This document shows positions 27,468 through 35,950 of a stretch of DNA of 64,000 bases, piece by piece. The notes below the pieces were generated by a model. The model was not told the DNA's origin and ran no database searches. It was given only the letters and a program-made list of their open reading frames with translations. This DNA comes from Mariniflexile maritimum (GTDB taxonomy: Bacteria > Bacteroidota > Bacteroidia > Flavobacteriales > Flavobacteriaceae): positions 62,001-126,000 of the forward strand of contig NZ_WRPN01000007.1 of assembly GCF_009746565.1 (NCBI RefSeq), given 5' to 3'. The number at the start of each line of letters is the position of its first letter. Positions within the stretch are counted from its first letter, which is position 1. The position numbers and the translations under genes are program-made.

Positions 27468-27489
27468 CGGTTTAAAAAAATTTAAAAAA

Positions 27490-27924
27490 ATGAAAATTTC
27501 TATAGGAAACGACCATGCTGGCACCGATTATAAGTTCGCCATCCTAAAACATTTGGAAGCCAAGGGCCATACGGTTATTAACCACGGCACCAATACCAAT
27601 GAAAGCGTAGATTATGCCGATTTTGTACATCCGGTTGCCGAAGATGTTGCATCCAAAAAATCCAATTTTGGTATTTTACTCTGCGGAAGCGCCAATGGCG
27701 TAGCGATAACGGCGAACAAGCACCAAAAAATACGCGCCGGTTTAGCCTGGAACAAAGAAATTGTACATTTAATTCGTAGCCATAACAACGCCAATATTTT
27801 ATGTATTCCTGCCCGTTTTACGGCGTTGCAACAAGTGATTGAAATGGTTGATGCGTTTTTAGATACGCCTTTTGAAGGTGGTCGCCACCAAACACGTATC
27901 GATAAAATTCCAGTTTCTTGCTAA
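27490..27924 (+). CDS. rpiB: Ribose-5-phosphate isomerase B
   Basis: Interconverts ribose-5-P and ribulose-5-P in the pentose phosphate pathway. RpiB/LacAB fold, 144 residues. N-terminal ISIGNDHAGTDYK with the phosphate-binding Asp-His; NHGTNTNESVDYADFVHPVA; active-site Cys in ILLCGSANGVAITANKH (about 64-80); C-terminal HNNANILCIPARF. All expected residues are present. The stop codon is followed directly by the ATG of the zinc transporter gene, so the two are translated as one operon. Confidence 0.96.
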   Translation: MKISIGNDHAGTDYKFAILKHLEAKGHTVINHGTNTNESVDYADFVHPVAEDVASKKSNFGILLCGSANGVAITANKHQKIRAGLAWNKEIVHLIRSHNNANILCIPARFTALQQVIEMVDAFLDTPFEGGRHQTRIDKIPVSC

Positions 27925-28842
27925 ATGGCACATTCACATTCGCATAGCCATTCTCATTCCCATAACGATTTAAAAGGGCGCAATCTTTTAATATCCATAT
28001 TCTTAAATATACTCATCACGGCATCGCAAGTGGTGGGTGGTTTGGTTTCCGGAAGTTTGGCCTTGTTAAGCGATGCGTTGCACAACTTTAGCGATGTATT
28101 GTCGCTAGTGGTAAGCTATATTGCCAACAAACTCACAAAAAAGGAAGCATCGTTACACCGAACCTTTGGTTATAAAAGGGCCGAAATTTTAGCGGCTTTT
28201 GTAAATGCCGCTACCTTAATAATTGTTGCCATTTTATTGATTATCGAAGCCGGAAAACGGTTTCAAAATCCGGAGGAAATAAAATCGGGCCTTGTTATTT
28301 GGCTATCCATTTTAGGTATTGTAGCCAACGGATTGAGCGTGCTATTGCTTAAAAAAGATGCGACCAACAATATAAACATGCGCAGTGCCTATTTGCATTT
28401 GTTAACCGATATGATGGCGAGCGTCGCGGTGCTTATTGGCGGTTTGCTCATGAAGTTTTACCAACTGTTTTGGGTGGACAGTTTACTCACTTTTTTAATT
28501 GCGGTCTATTTAATTTGGATGGGTTACGATTTGTTAAAAACCTCTACCAAAATGCTGATGCTGTTCACACCGGCGCATATTAATTTAGAGGAAGTGGTGC
28601 TTACCATAAACCAACTGCCTAAAGTAAAAAAATTGCACCATGTGCATATTTGGAATTTAAGCGATAACGAACTGCACCTTGAAGCCCATTTAGATTTGAA
28701 TGATGATGTATCGATCACGGAATTTGATGCCATTTTACAAAAAATTGAAGCAGTTTTGCACGAAAAATACGATATTAACCATGTTACCATCCAACCAGAA
28801 TACAATAAAAACGATCCCAAAGAAGTGATTGTCCAGGATTAA
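27925..28842 (+). CDS. Cation diffusion facilitator (zinc-type efflux) transporter
   Basis: Exports Zn2+ or a similar divalent metal by proton exchange. 305 residues. A His-rich N-terminus (six His alternating with Ser in residues 3-13) is a metal-binding tail. Six membrane helices cover about 20-205; the binding site HxxxD-type pairs are visible as SDALHNFSDVLSL (helix 2) and HLLTDMMASVAVLIGG (helix 5). The cytoplasmic C-terminal domain (about 210-295) has VHHVHIWNLSDNELHLEAHL-like strands. It matches the CzcD/ZitB branch. It begins at the base after the rpiB stop codon. Confidence 0.93.
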   Translation: MAHSHSHSHSHSHNDLKGRNLLISIFLNILITASQVVGGLVSGSLALLSDALHNFSDVLSLVVSYIANKLTKKEASLHRTFGYKRAEILAAFVNAATLIIVAILLIIEAGKRFQNPEEIKSGLVIWLSILGIVANGLSVLLLKKDATNNINMRSAYLHLLTDMMASVAVLIGGLLMKFYQLFWVDSLLTFLIAVYLIWMGYDLLKTSTKMLMLFTPAHINLEEVVLTINQLPKVKKLHHVHIWNLSDNELHLEAHLDLNDDVSITEFDAILQKIEAVLHEKYDINHVTIQPEYNKNDPKEVIVQD

Positions 28843-28848
28843 TAGGAA

Positions 28849-28950
28849 CGTCATTGCGAGCTTTTTCATCAAGAAAAAAAAAGCAAAGCAATCCCATGAA
28901 TTTAAGTTAAATATAAAAAGATTACTTCGTCGTACCTCTTCGTAATGACG
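28849..28950. repeat. REP-like inverted-repeat element (CGTCATTGCGAG type)
   Basis: The sequence begins CGTCATTGCGAGC and ends CGTAATGACG, with inner AAGCAATCCC matched by an inverted GATTACTTCGTCG. This is the arrangement of the widespread chromosomal repeat with GTCATTGCGA ends. About 100 bases, in the gap between the CDF and acetyltransferase genes. It may also act as a hairpin at the end of the rpiB operon. Confidence 0.7.
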
Positions 28951-28976
28951 TATAAAAGTTAACATTTAAAGCCCTT

Positions 28977-29441
28977 ATGTTAAAAATTGAAGTAAAAACA
29001 TTTTCAGAATTAACCCTTCAAGAGCTGTACAGCATTTTACAATTGCGAAGCGAAGTTTTTGTTGTTGAACAAAACTGCGTCTATCAAGATATTGATGGGA
29101 AAGATGAAAAAGCGTTGCATGTTCTAGGGATAAAAAACAACAACATTATAGCTTACACCCGACTTTTTAAACCCGGCGATTATTTTGAATACGCCAGCAT
29201 AGGTCGTGTTGTTGTGGCGAAAAACGAGCGTAATTTTAAATATGGTTACGATATAATGAAGGTTTCCATGGAAGCGATTAAAACCCGTTTTAAAGCACAC
29301 ACCATTAAAATTTCCGCACAGGCCTACTTAAAAACATTTTATAATAATTGTGGGTTTAAGGAAATTGGCGAGGCATATTTAGAAGATGGTATTCCGCATA
29401 TTGCGATGTTGTACCTTAATTCAAAATTGCCGGTAAAGTAA
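28977..29441 (+). CDS. GNAT N-acetyltransferase, ElaA-like
   Basis: 154 residues. The ElaA pattern is clear: LQELYSILQLRSEVFVVEQNCVYQDIDGKDEKALHVLG at the start, then IIAYTRLFKPG, the acetyl-CoA region IGRVVVAKNERNFKYGYDIM (Gly/Arg pyrophosphate loop, about 78-98), and the closing ISAQAYLKTFYNNCGFKEIGEAYLEDGIPHIAM. The acceptor substrate is not known for this group. The spacer to the CDF gene carries the REP-like element, so it may be transcribed separately. Confidence 0.9.
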   Translation: MLKIEVKTFSELTLQELYSILQLRSEVFVVEQNCVYQDIDGKDEKALHVLGIKNNNIIAYTRLFKPGDYFEYASIGRVVVAKNERNFKYGYDIMKVSMEAIKTRFKAHTIKISAQAYLKTFYNNCGFKEIGEAYLEDGIPHIAMLYLNSKLPVK

Positions 29442-29479
29442 ACTTATAGTTAAAATCAATATCGGTTAAATAAGTTTTT

Positions 29480-30889
29480 TCACCGTTTCAAAGTAAAATG
29501 TCCTTTTAGGGTTTCGCCCGTGGTTAGGGTAATGAGGTACCAATAATCATTGTTCTCTAAAAGCTTTCCGTTAAAACTACCATTCCAACCCGGTGAGTTT
29601 GCCGGTAATTGTTTTAAAAGCTTTCCGTAGCGGTTAAAAATTGCAATGGTTTTTATGGAGTTGTTAAAATCTTCAACCTTCCAAACATCGTGTTTGCCAT
29701 CATTGTTTGGTGTAAAATATTTTGGGATGTAATAGGCTTCAGGAGTTATTAAAACACTAAAATTACTTTCATTGGTGGCACAAACGGAGGTGTTGTATAT
29801 GTAAATGGTTTGTGATGTTGTTATCACATCATTAGCAAATAAAGGTGTGCCCTTGCCACCCGTTTGTGTATAATAGTTGCCAAAAGTAAGTACGGGCAAG
29901 GTGTAATAGCTATTTGTAATAACGTTTTGGAGCGTATCTATATTTACAAAATAAGTACATTGGTCTTGCAAGGTTACATAATTTGAAAAACCTGTTGGCA
30001 TCCAGCTTGTTGGCGTGTTTGTAGTATTATCAACCACCACACAGTTTAAGTTAACATTGTTGCTAAAATTGAAGACAGCGTTATTGTTATTGCCGTTTTT
30101 AACATTCAATTTACATAATTGGTTATTGCTACAATCTAAAGTAGTTAGTTTTTGGTTTTGTGAAAGGCCTAGTTCCGTAAGCGCATTAAAACTACAGTCT
30201 AGGTTTACCAACATGCTATTGGAAGCAGTATCCAAAAATGAGAGTAAATTGTTTTCGCAAGTAAGAAAAACAAGTTCTGCGTTTTTTGAAATATCAAGAT
30301 TTGTAAGTAGGTTATTGCCAGCTTGAAATCGGTTTAGTTTTGTGTTTTTTGTAATGTTTATGGTTGATAACCAATTGTTTTCACAAACCAGCACATTCAA
30401 GTTGATGTTTTTTGAAACATCTAAAACCGTTAATTGGTTGGTATCACAAACCAGCGAAATTAACTTGGTATTTTGTGCGACATCAAGGGTTGTAATTTGG
30501 TTGTTAGCGCACCAAAAAATATTCAAATCGATTAAATTTGAAACATGTATGGCGGGCAATTGGTTGTTGCTGCAAAACAATTGGGTAAGCTTGGTGTTTT
30601 GCGAAACGTTTAAGTTTGAAAGTAAGTTATCTGCGCAATTTAAAACGGTTAAATTGGCAAAGGCCTCAATACCCGTTAAATTGGAAATGGACTTCCCCGA
30701 AACATTCAAATTGGTAACGTTAATTAAATTTGCAGTGGGCACCAAGCCATTTATAGGTGCAACATCAAGCCCTAAATCAATTAAGGCTTGTTCAAAATTG
30801 GGGTCGGGAATGGCTGTGTTTTGGGCATAACCCGCTTGGGTAAGCAGTAGCAAACATACGGTTAATATGTATGCTTTATTTACCCACAT
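29480..30889 (-). CDS. Leucine-rich-repeat surface protein with type IX secretion (type B) sorting domain
   Basis: 469 residues: signal peptide (1-22, ending AGYAQ), about ten degenerate 21-residue leucine-rich repeats between about 55 and 275 (consensus TKLxxLxCxNNQLxxLDVSKN), a short beta linker, and a C-terminal gliding/T9SS type B domain of about 80 residues (YIPKYFTPNNDGKHDVWKVEDFNNSIKTIAIFNRYGKLLKQL...PGWNGSFNGKLLENNDYWYLI). Exported to the cell surface by the type IX system. Its start overlaps the end of the OmpA-family gene by 14 bases. The LRR face suggests protein or glycan binding; the ligand is unknown. Confidence 0.9.
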   Translation of the reverse strand: MWVNKAYILTVCLLLLTQAGYAQNTAIPDPNFEQALIDLGLDVAPINGLVPTANLINVTNLNVSGKSISNLTGIEAFANLTVLNCADNLLSNLNVSQNTKLTQLFCSNNQLPAIHVSNLIDLNIFWCANNQITTLDVAQNTKLISLVCDTNQLTVLDVSKNINLNVLVCENNWLSTINITKNTKLNRFQAGNNLLTNLDISKNAELVFLTCENNLLSFLDTASNSMLVNLDCSFNALTELGLSQNQKLTTLDCSNNQLCKLNVKNGNNNNAVFNFSNNVNLNCVVVDNTTNTPTSWMPTGFSNYVTLQDQCTYFVNIDTLQNVITNSYYTLPVLTFGNYYTQTGGKGTPLFANDVITTSQTIYIYNTSVCATNESNFSVLITPEAYYIPKYFTPNNDGKHDVWKVEDFNNSIKTIAIFNRYGKLLKQLPANSPGWNGSFNGKLLENNDYWYLITLTTGETLKGHFTLKR

Positions 30890-31730
30890 AGGTAATTACA
30901 ATTTCTACACGTCTATCAAATTTTGGGTCGCCGCCAAGCGGAAATTTTCGGCGTAACCCTAAATGGCGCATGCGTTTTTTGTCAACACCTTTTTTGGCAA
31001 AATAGTTATAGATAAATTCGGCGCGCGCCTCAGAAAGATTGCGCAGTTTGGTTTTTCTATCCACCGCATCCCTACTGTTTTGGGTACAGCACACGTGGCC
31101 TTGTATAGTGAAATAAATATCTTTGCGTTGCACCAAAACATCGGCAATGGATTCCAGTGTTTTTTTCGATTCGGGCATTATTTGGCTATAACCGGTTTTA
31201 AACAAAATGTTTTCAAAAACTATTTTATCGCCTACTTTAAGCTCGCCTTTTAAAATTTCCGGAATGTCTTTCTTTAATGGTATTTCAACTGTTTTTTCTT
31301 CCTTAACTTCTTCAATTTTTGGTGGTTTTGGCTTAACTATAATTTCTACCTTTCGGTTTAAGCCTCTTATTTTTACGATGTTCTTTTCCTCAACAATCCT
31401 TAATAAAATTTTACCTTTTCCATCTACATTGCTTATTAATTCTTCGCTAATTTCATTGTTGGAAAATATGGTTTTTATGGCATTGGCGCGTTGTTTAGAA
31501 AGGATTAGGTTGTATGAATCAGCGCCCACATCATCGCAAAAGCCAAAAATGGAAATGGATTCAATATCAATATCCGCAAGGTTTGAAATAAATAGCAATA
31601 ACCTACTTTCTTCGGTTGAAGGAATATCGTATTTATCGGTATCAAAATACACCTCGTGCGTTAGTGCCGTTTGCGAAAAAACACGGGTTGCACAAAGCGT
31701 AATCAATAATAAAACGAATCGTTTTTTCAT
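30876..31730 (-). CDS. OmpA-family outer-membrane protein with two OmpA-like segments
   Basis: The longer frame begins MPFYCPTMKKRF; I take the Met at 31730, which gives the standard signal peptide MKKRFVLLLITLCATRVFSQ. About residues 22-125 form an OmpA-like first unit (YFDTDKYDIPSTEESRLL...ISIFGFCDDVGADSYNLILSKQRANAI) and about 165-280 a second (ILFKTGYSQIMPESKKTLESIADVL...FTIQGHVCC...LSEARAEFIYNYF, the peptidoglycan-binding core). A Glu/Lys/Pro linker joins them. Probably anchors the envelope to peptidoglycan. Upstream partner of the LRR protein, with overlapping ends. Confidence 0.85.
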   Translation of the reverse strand: MKKRFVLLLITLCATRVFSQTALTHEVYFDTDKYDIPSTEESRLLLFISNLADIDIESISIFGFCDDVGADSYNLILSKQRANAIKTIFSNNEISEELISNVDGKGKILLRIVEEKNIVKIRGLNRKVEIIVKPKPPKIEEVKEEKTVEIPLKKDIPEILKGELKVGDKIVFENILFKTGYSQIMPESKKTLESIADVLVQRKDIYFTIQGHVCCTQNSRDAVDRKTKLRNLSEARAEFIYNYFAKKGVDKKRMRHLGLRRKFPLGGDPKFDRRVEIVITYVGK

Positions 31731-31839
31731 AGTAGGACAATAGAATGGCACATAAATATACTATTTTAAATGAATTACTATAAAAACAGTGCACTATTTA
31801 AGTTTAACGACACTTACAATAGGTTGAAAAACCGTTTTT

Positions 31840-33474
31840 TTACCTTAAATACCCCAAATATGTTGATGGATTGCCAAGTATTTCGGTGGCCTTTTTTATT
31901 TTGGCATCGTGTATCTTATAATACTCGTACAAACCTTCGCGATATGCATAACGCTTTACGATTTCCTCGGTTAAAAGTTCCATCAGGTACGTTTTGTTTT
32001 GGTCGATATTATTGATTTTTGATGTTTTCAAATTTGAGAGCAATGTGGAAAAATCGGTTTTGATGGCAGCATCCAAGGCTTCCTTTTTTGCCGTTTCAAG
32101 AGCCTTGTTCAATGCTTTTTCGGTATCGGTTTCAAACGAAAACGTAGAGCTTTTCAAATAAGTTTTAAAGTTTGCGAAATCGGCGTCGGTTAGTTGAAGG
32201 TTGTTTACGTCTTTTACCTCGTGGCCGTAATAATAGGAGGTGGCGAAATTAAAAATGAAATCATTATCAACAATGGCGTTAATGATGGCCGAATTTTTTG
32301 CCGCATTAAAACTCACGTCGGGCAGTACGCCCCCGCCATCAAACACTTTTCGGCCGTTTTTGGTCTTAAACGCGTTGTAATTTTCTTGGGCAACCCGTAC
32401 CGCTTCACCTTTTTCATTTCTATGCCAATAATCCAGTGCTTGTATGCATCGGCCAGAAGGGGTATAATATCTTGAGATAGTAATTTTTACCTGGGTGCCA
32501 TAAATAAGTTCTTTAGGGCGTTGTACCAAACCTTTGCCAAAACTTCTGGAGCCTACAATAACGGCACGGTCTAAATCTTGTAACGCCCCCGAAACAATTT
32601 CACTTGCCGAGGCGCTGCCTTCATCAATTAAAACCACCAACGGAATTTCGGTATCTATGGGTTCGTTTTGCGTAAAATACGTTTTGTTATATTTTTTTAC
32701 CTTCGATTTTGTGGTAACTACCAATTGGCCTTTTGGCACAAATAAATTTACAATATTAATGGCTTCGTTAAGTAGGCCACCGGGGTTTCCGCGCACATCC
32801 AAAATAATACGTTCTGCACCTTGGGCCTTTAAATCGCGCAGGGCATAATTGGTTTCGGCCGAAGCCTTATTGTTAAAGCGGCTTAGCACAATATAACCGG
32901 TTTTTGCGTTTACCATTGAAAAGTGGGGCACTGCCTTTATTTCTACTTCTGTGCGCTTAATAGTGGCCGTTTGTGTTTTTCCTTGGCGTTTGTAGGTTAC
33001 TTCAACCGATGAATCGGTTGCGCCCTTAAGCAATTCACCGGCATCCTCTTTGTAGGTTTCAATAAGTGTATTGCCTACTTTTATAATCTCGTCGCCTGCC
33101 TTTAAACCTGCTTTATCGGCTGGATAGTTTTTGTAGGGTTCAACAATAATTAATTTATCCTTTAAGGTTTTTACTTTGGCCCCAATGCCCGTATAATCGC
33201 CGGTATTGTTTATGCGTGCCGCTTCAACATCCTGTTCGTTCATAAAATTGGTGTAGGGATCCAAATCGGCCAACATGCTTTTTATGGCGGTATCCATTAA
33301 ATGGCCTGGGTTGGTTTCATCGACATAATTCATGTTGAGCTCTTTAAAAAGCGTGGTAAATATTTCTATTTGTTTGGCTATTTCAAAAAAATCGTCCTTA
33401 AAGGCCGTTGTGGATAAAAACAAGCCACAGGCCATGATAGGGATAAGGATTTTCTTCTTTAGGAGGTGTTTCAT
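31840..33474 (-). CDS. C-terminal processing peptidase (S41 family)
   Basis: A 544-residue CtpA/Prc-type serine protease, probably periplasmic (hydrophobic signal 8-24). PDZ domain about 85-170 (GIGAKVKTLKDKLIIVEPYKNYPADKAGLKAGDEIIKVG); S41 core about 185-380 with the catalytic Ser289 in DEGSASASEIVSG and Lys314 in SFGKGLVQ, the usual spacing of 25. The C-terminal about 150 residues are helical and charged. It starts two bases after the rnpA stop codon, a pairing conserved in Bacteroidetes, so the two are co-transcribed. Confidence 0.94.
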   Translation of the reverse strand: MKHLLKKKILIPIMACGLFLSTTAFKDDFFEIAKQIEIFTTLFKELNMNYVDETNPGHLMDTAIKSMLADLDPYTNFMNEQDVEAARINNTGDYTGIGAKVKTLKDKLIIVEPYKNYPADKAGLKAGDEIIKVGNTLIETYKEDAGELLKGATDSSVEVTYKRQGKTQTATIKRTEVEIKAVPHFSMVNAKTGYIVLSRFNNKASAETNYALRDLKAQGAERIILDVRGNPGGLLNEAINIVNLFVPKGQLVVTTKSKVKKYNKTYFTQNEPIDTEIPLVVLIDEGSASASEIVSGALQDLDRAVIVGSRSFGKGLVQRPKELIYGTQVKITISRYYTPSGRCIQALDYWHRNEKGEAVRVAQENYNAFKTKNGRKVFDGGGVLPDVSFNAAKNSAIINAIVDNDFIFNFATSYYYGHEVKDVNNLQLTDADFANFKTYLKSSTFSFETDTEKALNKALETAKKEALDAAIKTDFSTLLSNLKTSKINNIDQNKTYLMELLTEEIVKRYAYREGLYEYYKIHDAKIKKATEILGNPSTYLGYLR

Positions 33475-33476
33475 TT

Positions 33477-33863
33477 TTAATTATTTTTTGTTTCAGAAAT
33501 GCTATTTGAGAATTTCCCAAAAAGCAGTTTCATTCGGGTTTCAACGTAGGGAAATGTAGGTTTGTCTTTGCCCATGTACAAAATCATAAACGCATAAGAT
33601 GTGCTTATGTTGTTAAAATACAAGGTTTTATTTAGTCGGTAAGCTTCCCGCATCAAGCGTTTTATACGGTTTCTGTCAACTGCATTTTTAAAATGCCGTT
33701 TGCTTACCGATACGCCTGTTTTTGCCATTACGCCATCTTCAAACGGGGTTGAAAGGTACATTAACCGGAAAGGAAATACCGAAACCGATTGCCCATTTTC
33801 AAACAAGGCATCAATAAGTTTTTTGCTTTTAAGCTTTTCTTTTTTTGAATAGGTTGCGGGCAT
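33477..33863 (-). CDS. rnpA: Ribonuclease P protein component
   Basis: Protein subunit of RNase P, which trims tRNA 5' ends. The RNR box KNAVDRNRIKRLMREAYRLNK (about 55-75) and the N-terminal SKKEKLKSKKLIDALFENG match the family. The frame opens at 33884 with MYLLICPMPATYSKKEKL; the family start is near TYSKKEKL, so I choose the second Met (33863), giving 128 residues. The product is basic as expected for an RNA-binding protein. The S41 protease gene follows two bases later. Confidence 0.92.
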   Translation of the reverse strand: MPATYSKKEKLKSKKLIDALFENGQSVSVFPFRLMYLSTPFEDGVMAKTGVSVSKRHFKNAVDRNRIKRLMREAYRLNKTLYFNNISTSYAFMILYMGKDKPTFPYVETRMKLLFGKFSNSISETKNN

Positions 33864-33923
33864 AGGGCAGATTAATAAATACAAAAGTACGCATAACTAT
33901 TAAAACCACGTACTATTGGCTTC

Positions 33924-33941
33924 ACATGATAAAAGTCATGT
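33924..33941. promoter_or_regulatory. Fnr/Crp-like palindrome upstream of the GCS2-CBS gene
   Basis: ACATGA-TAAAAG-TCATGT is a perfect 6-bp inverted repeat with a 6-base centre. It lies 50 bases before the start codon of the GCS2-CBS gene. The inner 15 bases recur exactly at 42357-42371. Confidence 0.55.
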
Positions 33942-33990
33942 TAAAGTTCCAATATCCGAAGTAATTTAACATCTTCAAAATTTTTTTAAG

Positions 33991-35841
33991 ATGAAAGATA
34001 TGAATGTTAACACGATAAAAACGAAAAAGGACAGGTATAACTATATCCATCATTTATTAAACGACATTAAGGCGCTTGATATGATGATTGAAAAAGGCAT
34101 GTTTGAAGCTGGCCCGTTGCGTATAGGCGCAGAACAGGAATTTTGTTTGGTGAACGCTCGTTTTTTACCTGAAAGTAAATCGACGGCATTTTTGAATGCA
34201 GTTGCCGATAGCCATTTTTCGGCTAAAATGGGAAATTACAACATTGCCTTAAACCTGGAAAGTACCGAGCTTCAAAACGATTGTTTTTCAAGTTTATATA
34301 ACCGGTTGGAACTTTTTTTGGAAAAAGCAAAAAAAGCGGCTTCCACAAACGATGAAAAAATAGTGTTAACAGGTATTTTGCCCTCCCTTTCAATATCCGA
34401 TGTCAATGCGCAAAACATCACCCATAGCGAGCATTATTCGGTTTTAAACGATGCCATTAAAAACGACCGCCCCCAACGCTGCAATATTCATTTAAAAGGT
34501 GTTGATGAGCTTAATTTAACGCACGATTCGGCCATGTTGGAAGGCTGCAACACCAGTTTTAAAATGCACTTGCAGTTAGGCATTACCGATTTTGTTGATA
34601 ATTACAATTGGGCACAGGCCATTGCGGGCCCTATGTTAAGTGCCTGCACCAACTCGCCGCTATTGTTAGGAAAAGAACTGTGGAGCGAAACCCGTATAGC
34701 CCTATTCACCCAGAGCATTGACACACGCGAAAATTCGTATTTATTAAATGAAAACCAATCGCGGGTTAGTTTTGGGAACCATTGGCAAACAGGTTCTGTA
34801 TCGGATATTTTTAAGGATAACATTACCAGATTTAGAAGTTTTACAACCACCAATTTTGCAACCAATAGCTTGGAGGAAGTAAATAATGGCAAAACACCTA
34901 AATTACTGGCATTGAAGCTTCACAACAGCACCATTTACCCATGGAACCGCGTTTGTTATGGGGAAGTGAATGGAAAGCCTAATTTACGCATTGAAAATAG
35001 GTACATTCCTTCAGGCCCCACAACCACCGATGAAATTGCTAATATGATGTTTTGGGTAGGCGTGATGTTAGGAAAACCTAAAAAATATAAAAACATCCAT
35101 AAAATGTGCGATTTTAAAGATGTTAAAACCAATTTTTTTAATGCTGCACGTTACGGAATGGCAACCCAATTTTACTGGAATGGCACCTATGTATCCAGTC
35201 ACGAGTTGCTTTTAAACGAATTTTTGCCCATGGCATACAAAGGCCTTTACAGCGTAGGCATAACCCCAAAAGATGCCGAATATTATCTAAAGGTAATAAA
35301 GGATAGGGTAAACGGTACCAATGGCTCGGAATGGCTTATACGCAACTTTAGGCAGCTTCAAAACAAGTATAAACCTTTTGAGGCCATGCAAGTATTAACC
35401 GCTAATTTATACGAAAAACAAGAAAAAGGCTATCCCGTTTCAACTTGGGGCATGTTGCATGATGGTGATGAATCGCCCTTTAAAAAACAACGTATCGTAA
35501 AGCACGTAATGAGTTCAGATATTTTTTCGGTAAGCAAAAAGGATAGTATTGAATTGGTGCTAAATATTATGAAATGGAAACACATCCACCACATGCCCGT
35601 TATCAATAAAGATAGGGAATTACTGGGCTTAATAAGCTGGACGGATGTTAAGGCATATTTAGAAACATCCAAAAAACAAAAGGCAAGCGTTCAAAAAATA
35701 ATGAAAACCAATATCATAACCATTAATGAATACGCTACACTTGAAGAAGCTAAAAAAATAATGGATAAAAACGGTATTGGCAGTTTAGCGGTAGTAAACC
35801 AAAATAAGTTGGTTGGACTTATTACCTATAACGATTTGTAA
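33991..35841 (+). CDS. GCS2-type carboxylate-amine ligase fused to two CBS domains
   Basis: 616 residues. The N-terminal about 400 residues fit the glutamate-cysteine ligase family 2 (YbdK-type) fold: the metal/ATP-binding GAEQEFCLV (about 47-55), TEL-type ESTELQNDCFSS, GCNTSFKMHLQLG and GPMLSACTNSPLLLGKELW. A helical linker leads to two CBS motifs at the end (about 500-555, VMSSDIFSVSKKDSIELVLNIM...INKDRELLGLISWTDV; about 565-616, IMKTNIITINEYATLEEAKKIM...NKLVGLITYNDL), which likely bind an adenine nucleotide. YbdK-type enzymes have weak gamma-glutamyl-cysteine ligase activity; the natural substrate is uncertain. An Fnr/Crp-like palindrome precedes it. Confidence 0.85.
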   Translation: MKDMNVNTIKTKKDRYNYIHHLLNDIKALDMMIEKGMFEAGPLRIGAEQEFCLVNARFLPESKSTAFLNAVADSHFSAKMGNYNIALNLESTELQNDCFSSLYNRLELFLEKAKKAASTNDEKIVLTGILPSLSISDVNAQNITHSEHYSVLNDAIKNDRPQRCNIHLKGVDELNLTHDSAMLEGCNTSFKMHLQLGITDFVDNYNWAQAIAGPMLSACTNSPLLLGKELWSETRIALFTQSIDTRENSYLLNENQSRVSFGNHWQTGSVSDIFKDNITRFRSFTTTNFATNSLEEVNNGKTPKLLALKLHNSTIYPWNRVCYGEVNGKPNLRIENRYIPSGPTTTDEIANMMFWVGVMLGKPKKYKNIHKMCDFKDVKTNFFNAARYGMATQFYWNGTYVSSHELLLNEFLPMAYKGLYSVGITPKDAEYYLKVIKDRVNGTNGSEWLIRNFRQLQNKYKPFEAMQVLTANLYEKQEKGYPVSTWGMLHDGDESPFKKQRIVKHVMSSDIFSVSKKDSIELVLNIMKWKHIHHMPVINKDRELLGLISWTDVKAYLETSKKQKASVQKIMKTNIITINEYATLEEAKKIMDKNGIGSLAVVNQNKLVGLITYNDL

Positions 35842-35920
35842 GCAACTCGTGTTCAGGATCTGCTTTTGTATAATTTGGCAAACGTAATAGCTTTTTATGC
35901 CTCAAATACCGAAGTGTTTG

Positions 35921-35928
35921 TATATTAG
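35921..35928 (+). promoter_or_regulatory. Possible -7 element for the gluzincin-like gene
   Basis: TATATTAG, one mismatch from TAnnTTTG, 23 bases before the ATG at 35951. No convincing -33 element. Confidence 0.3.
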
Positions 35929-35950
35929 CAATTAGGTAACAACCTTTAAA

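Noticed and set aside
29480-30889. The leucine-rich repeats as a CRISPR-like DNA repeat array.
   Set aside because: The period is 63 bases of diverged coding sequence without conserved spacers; it is protein repeat structure.
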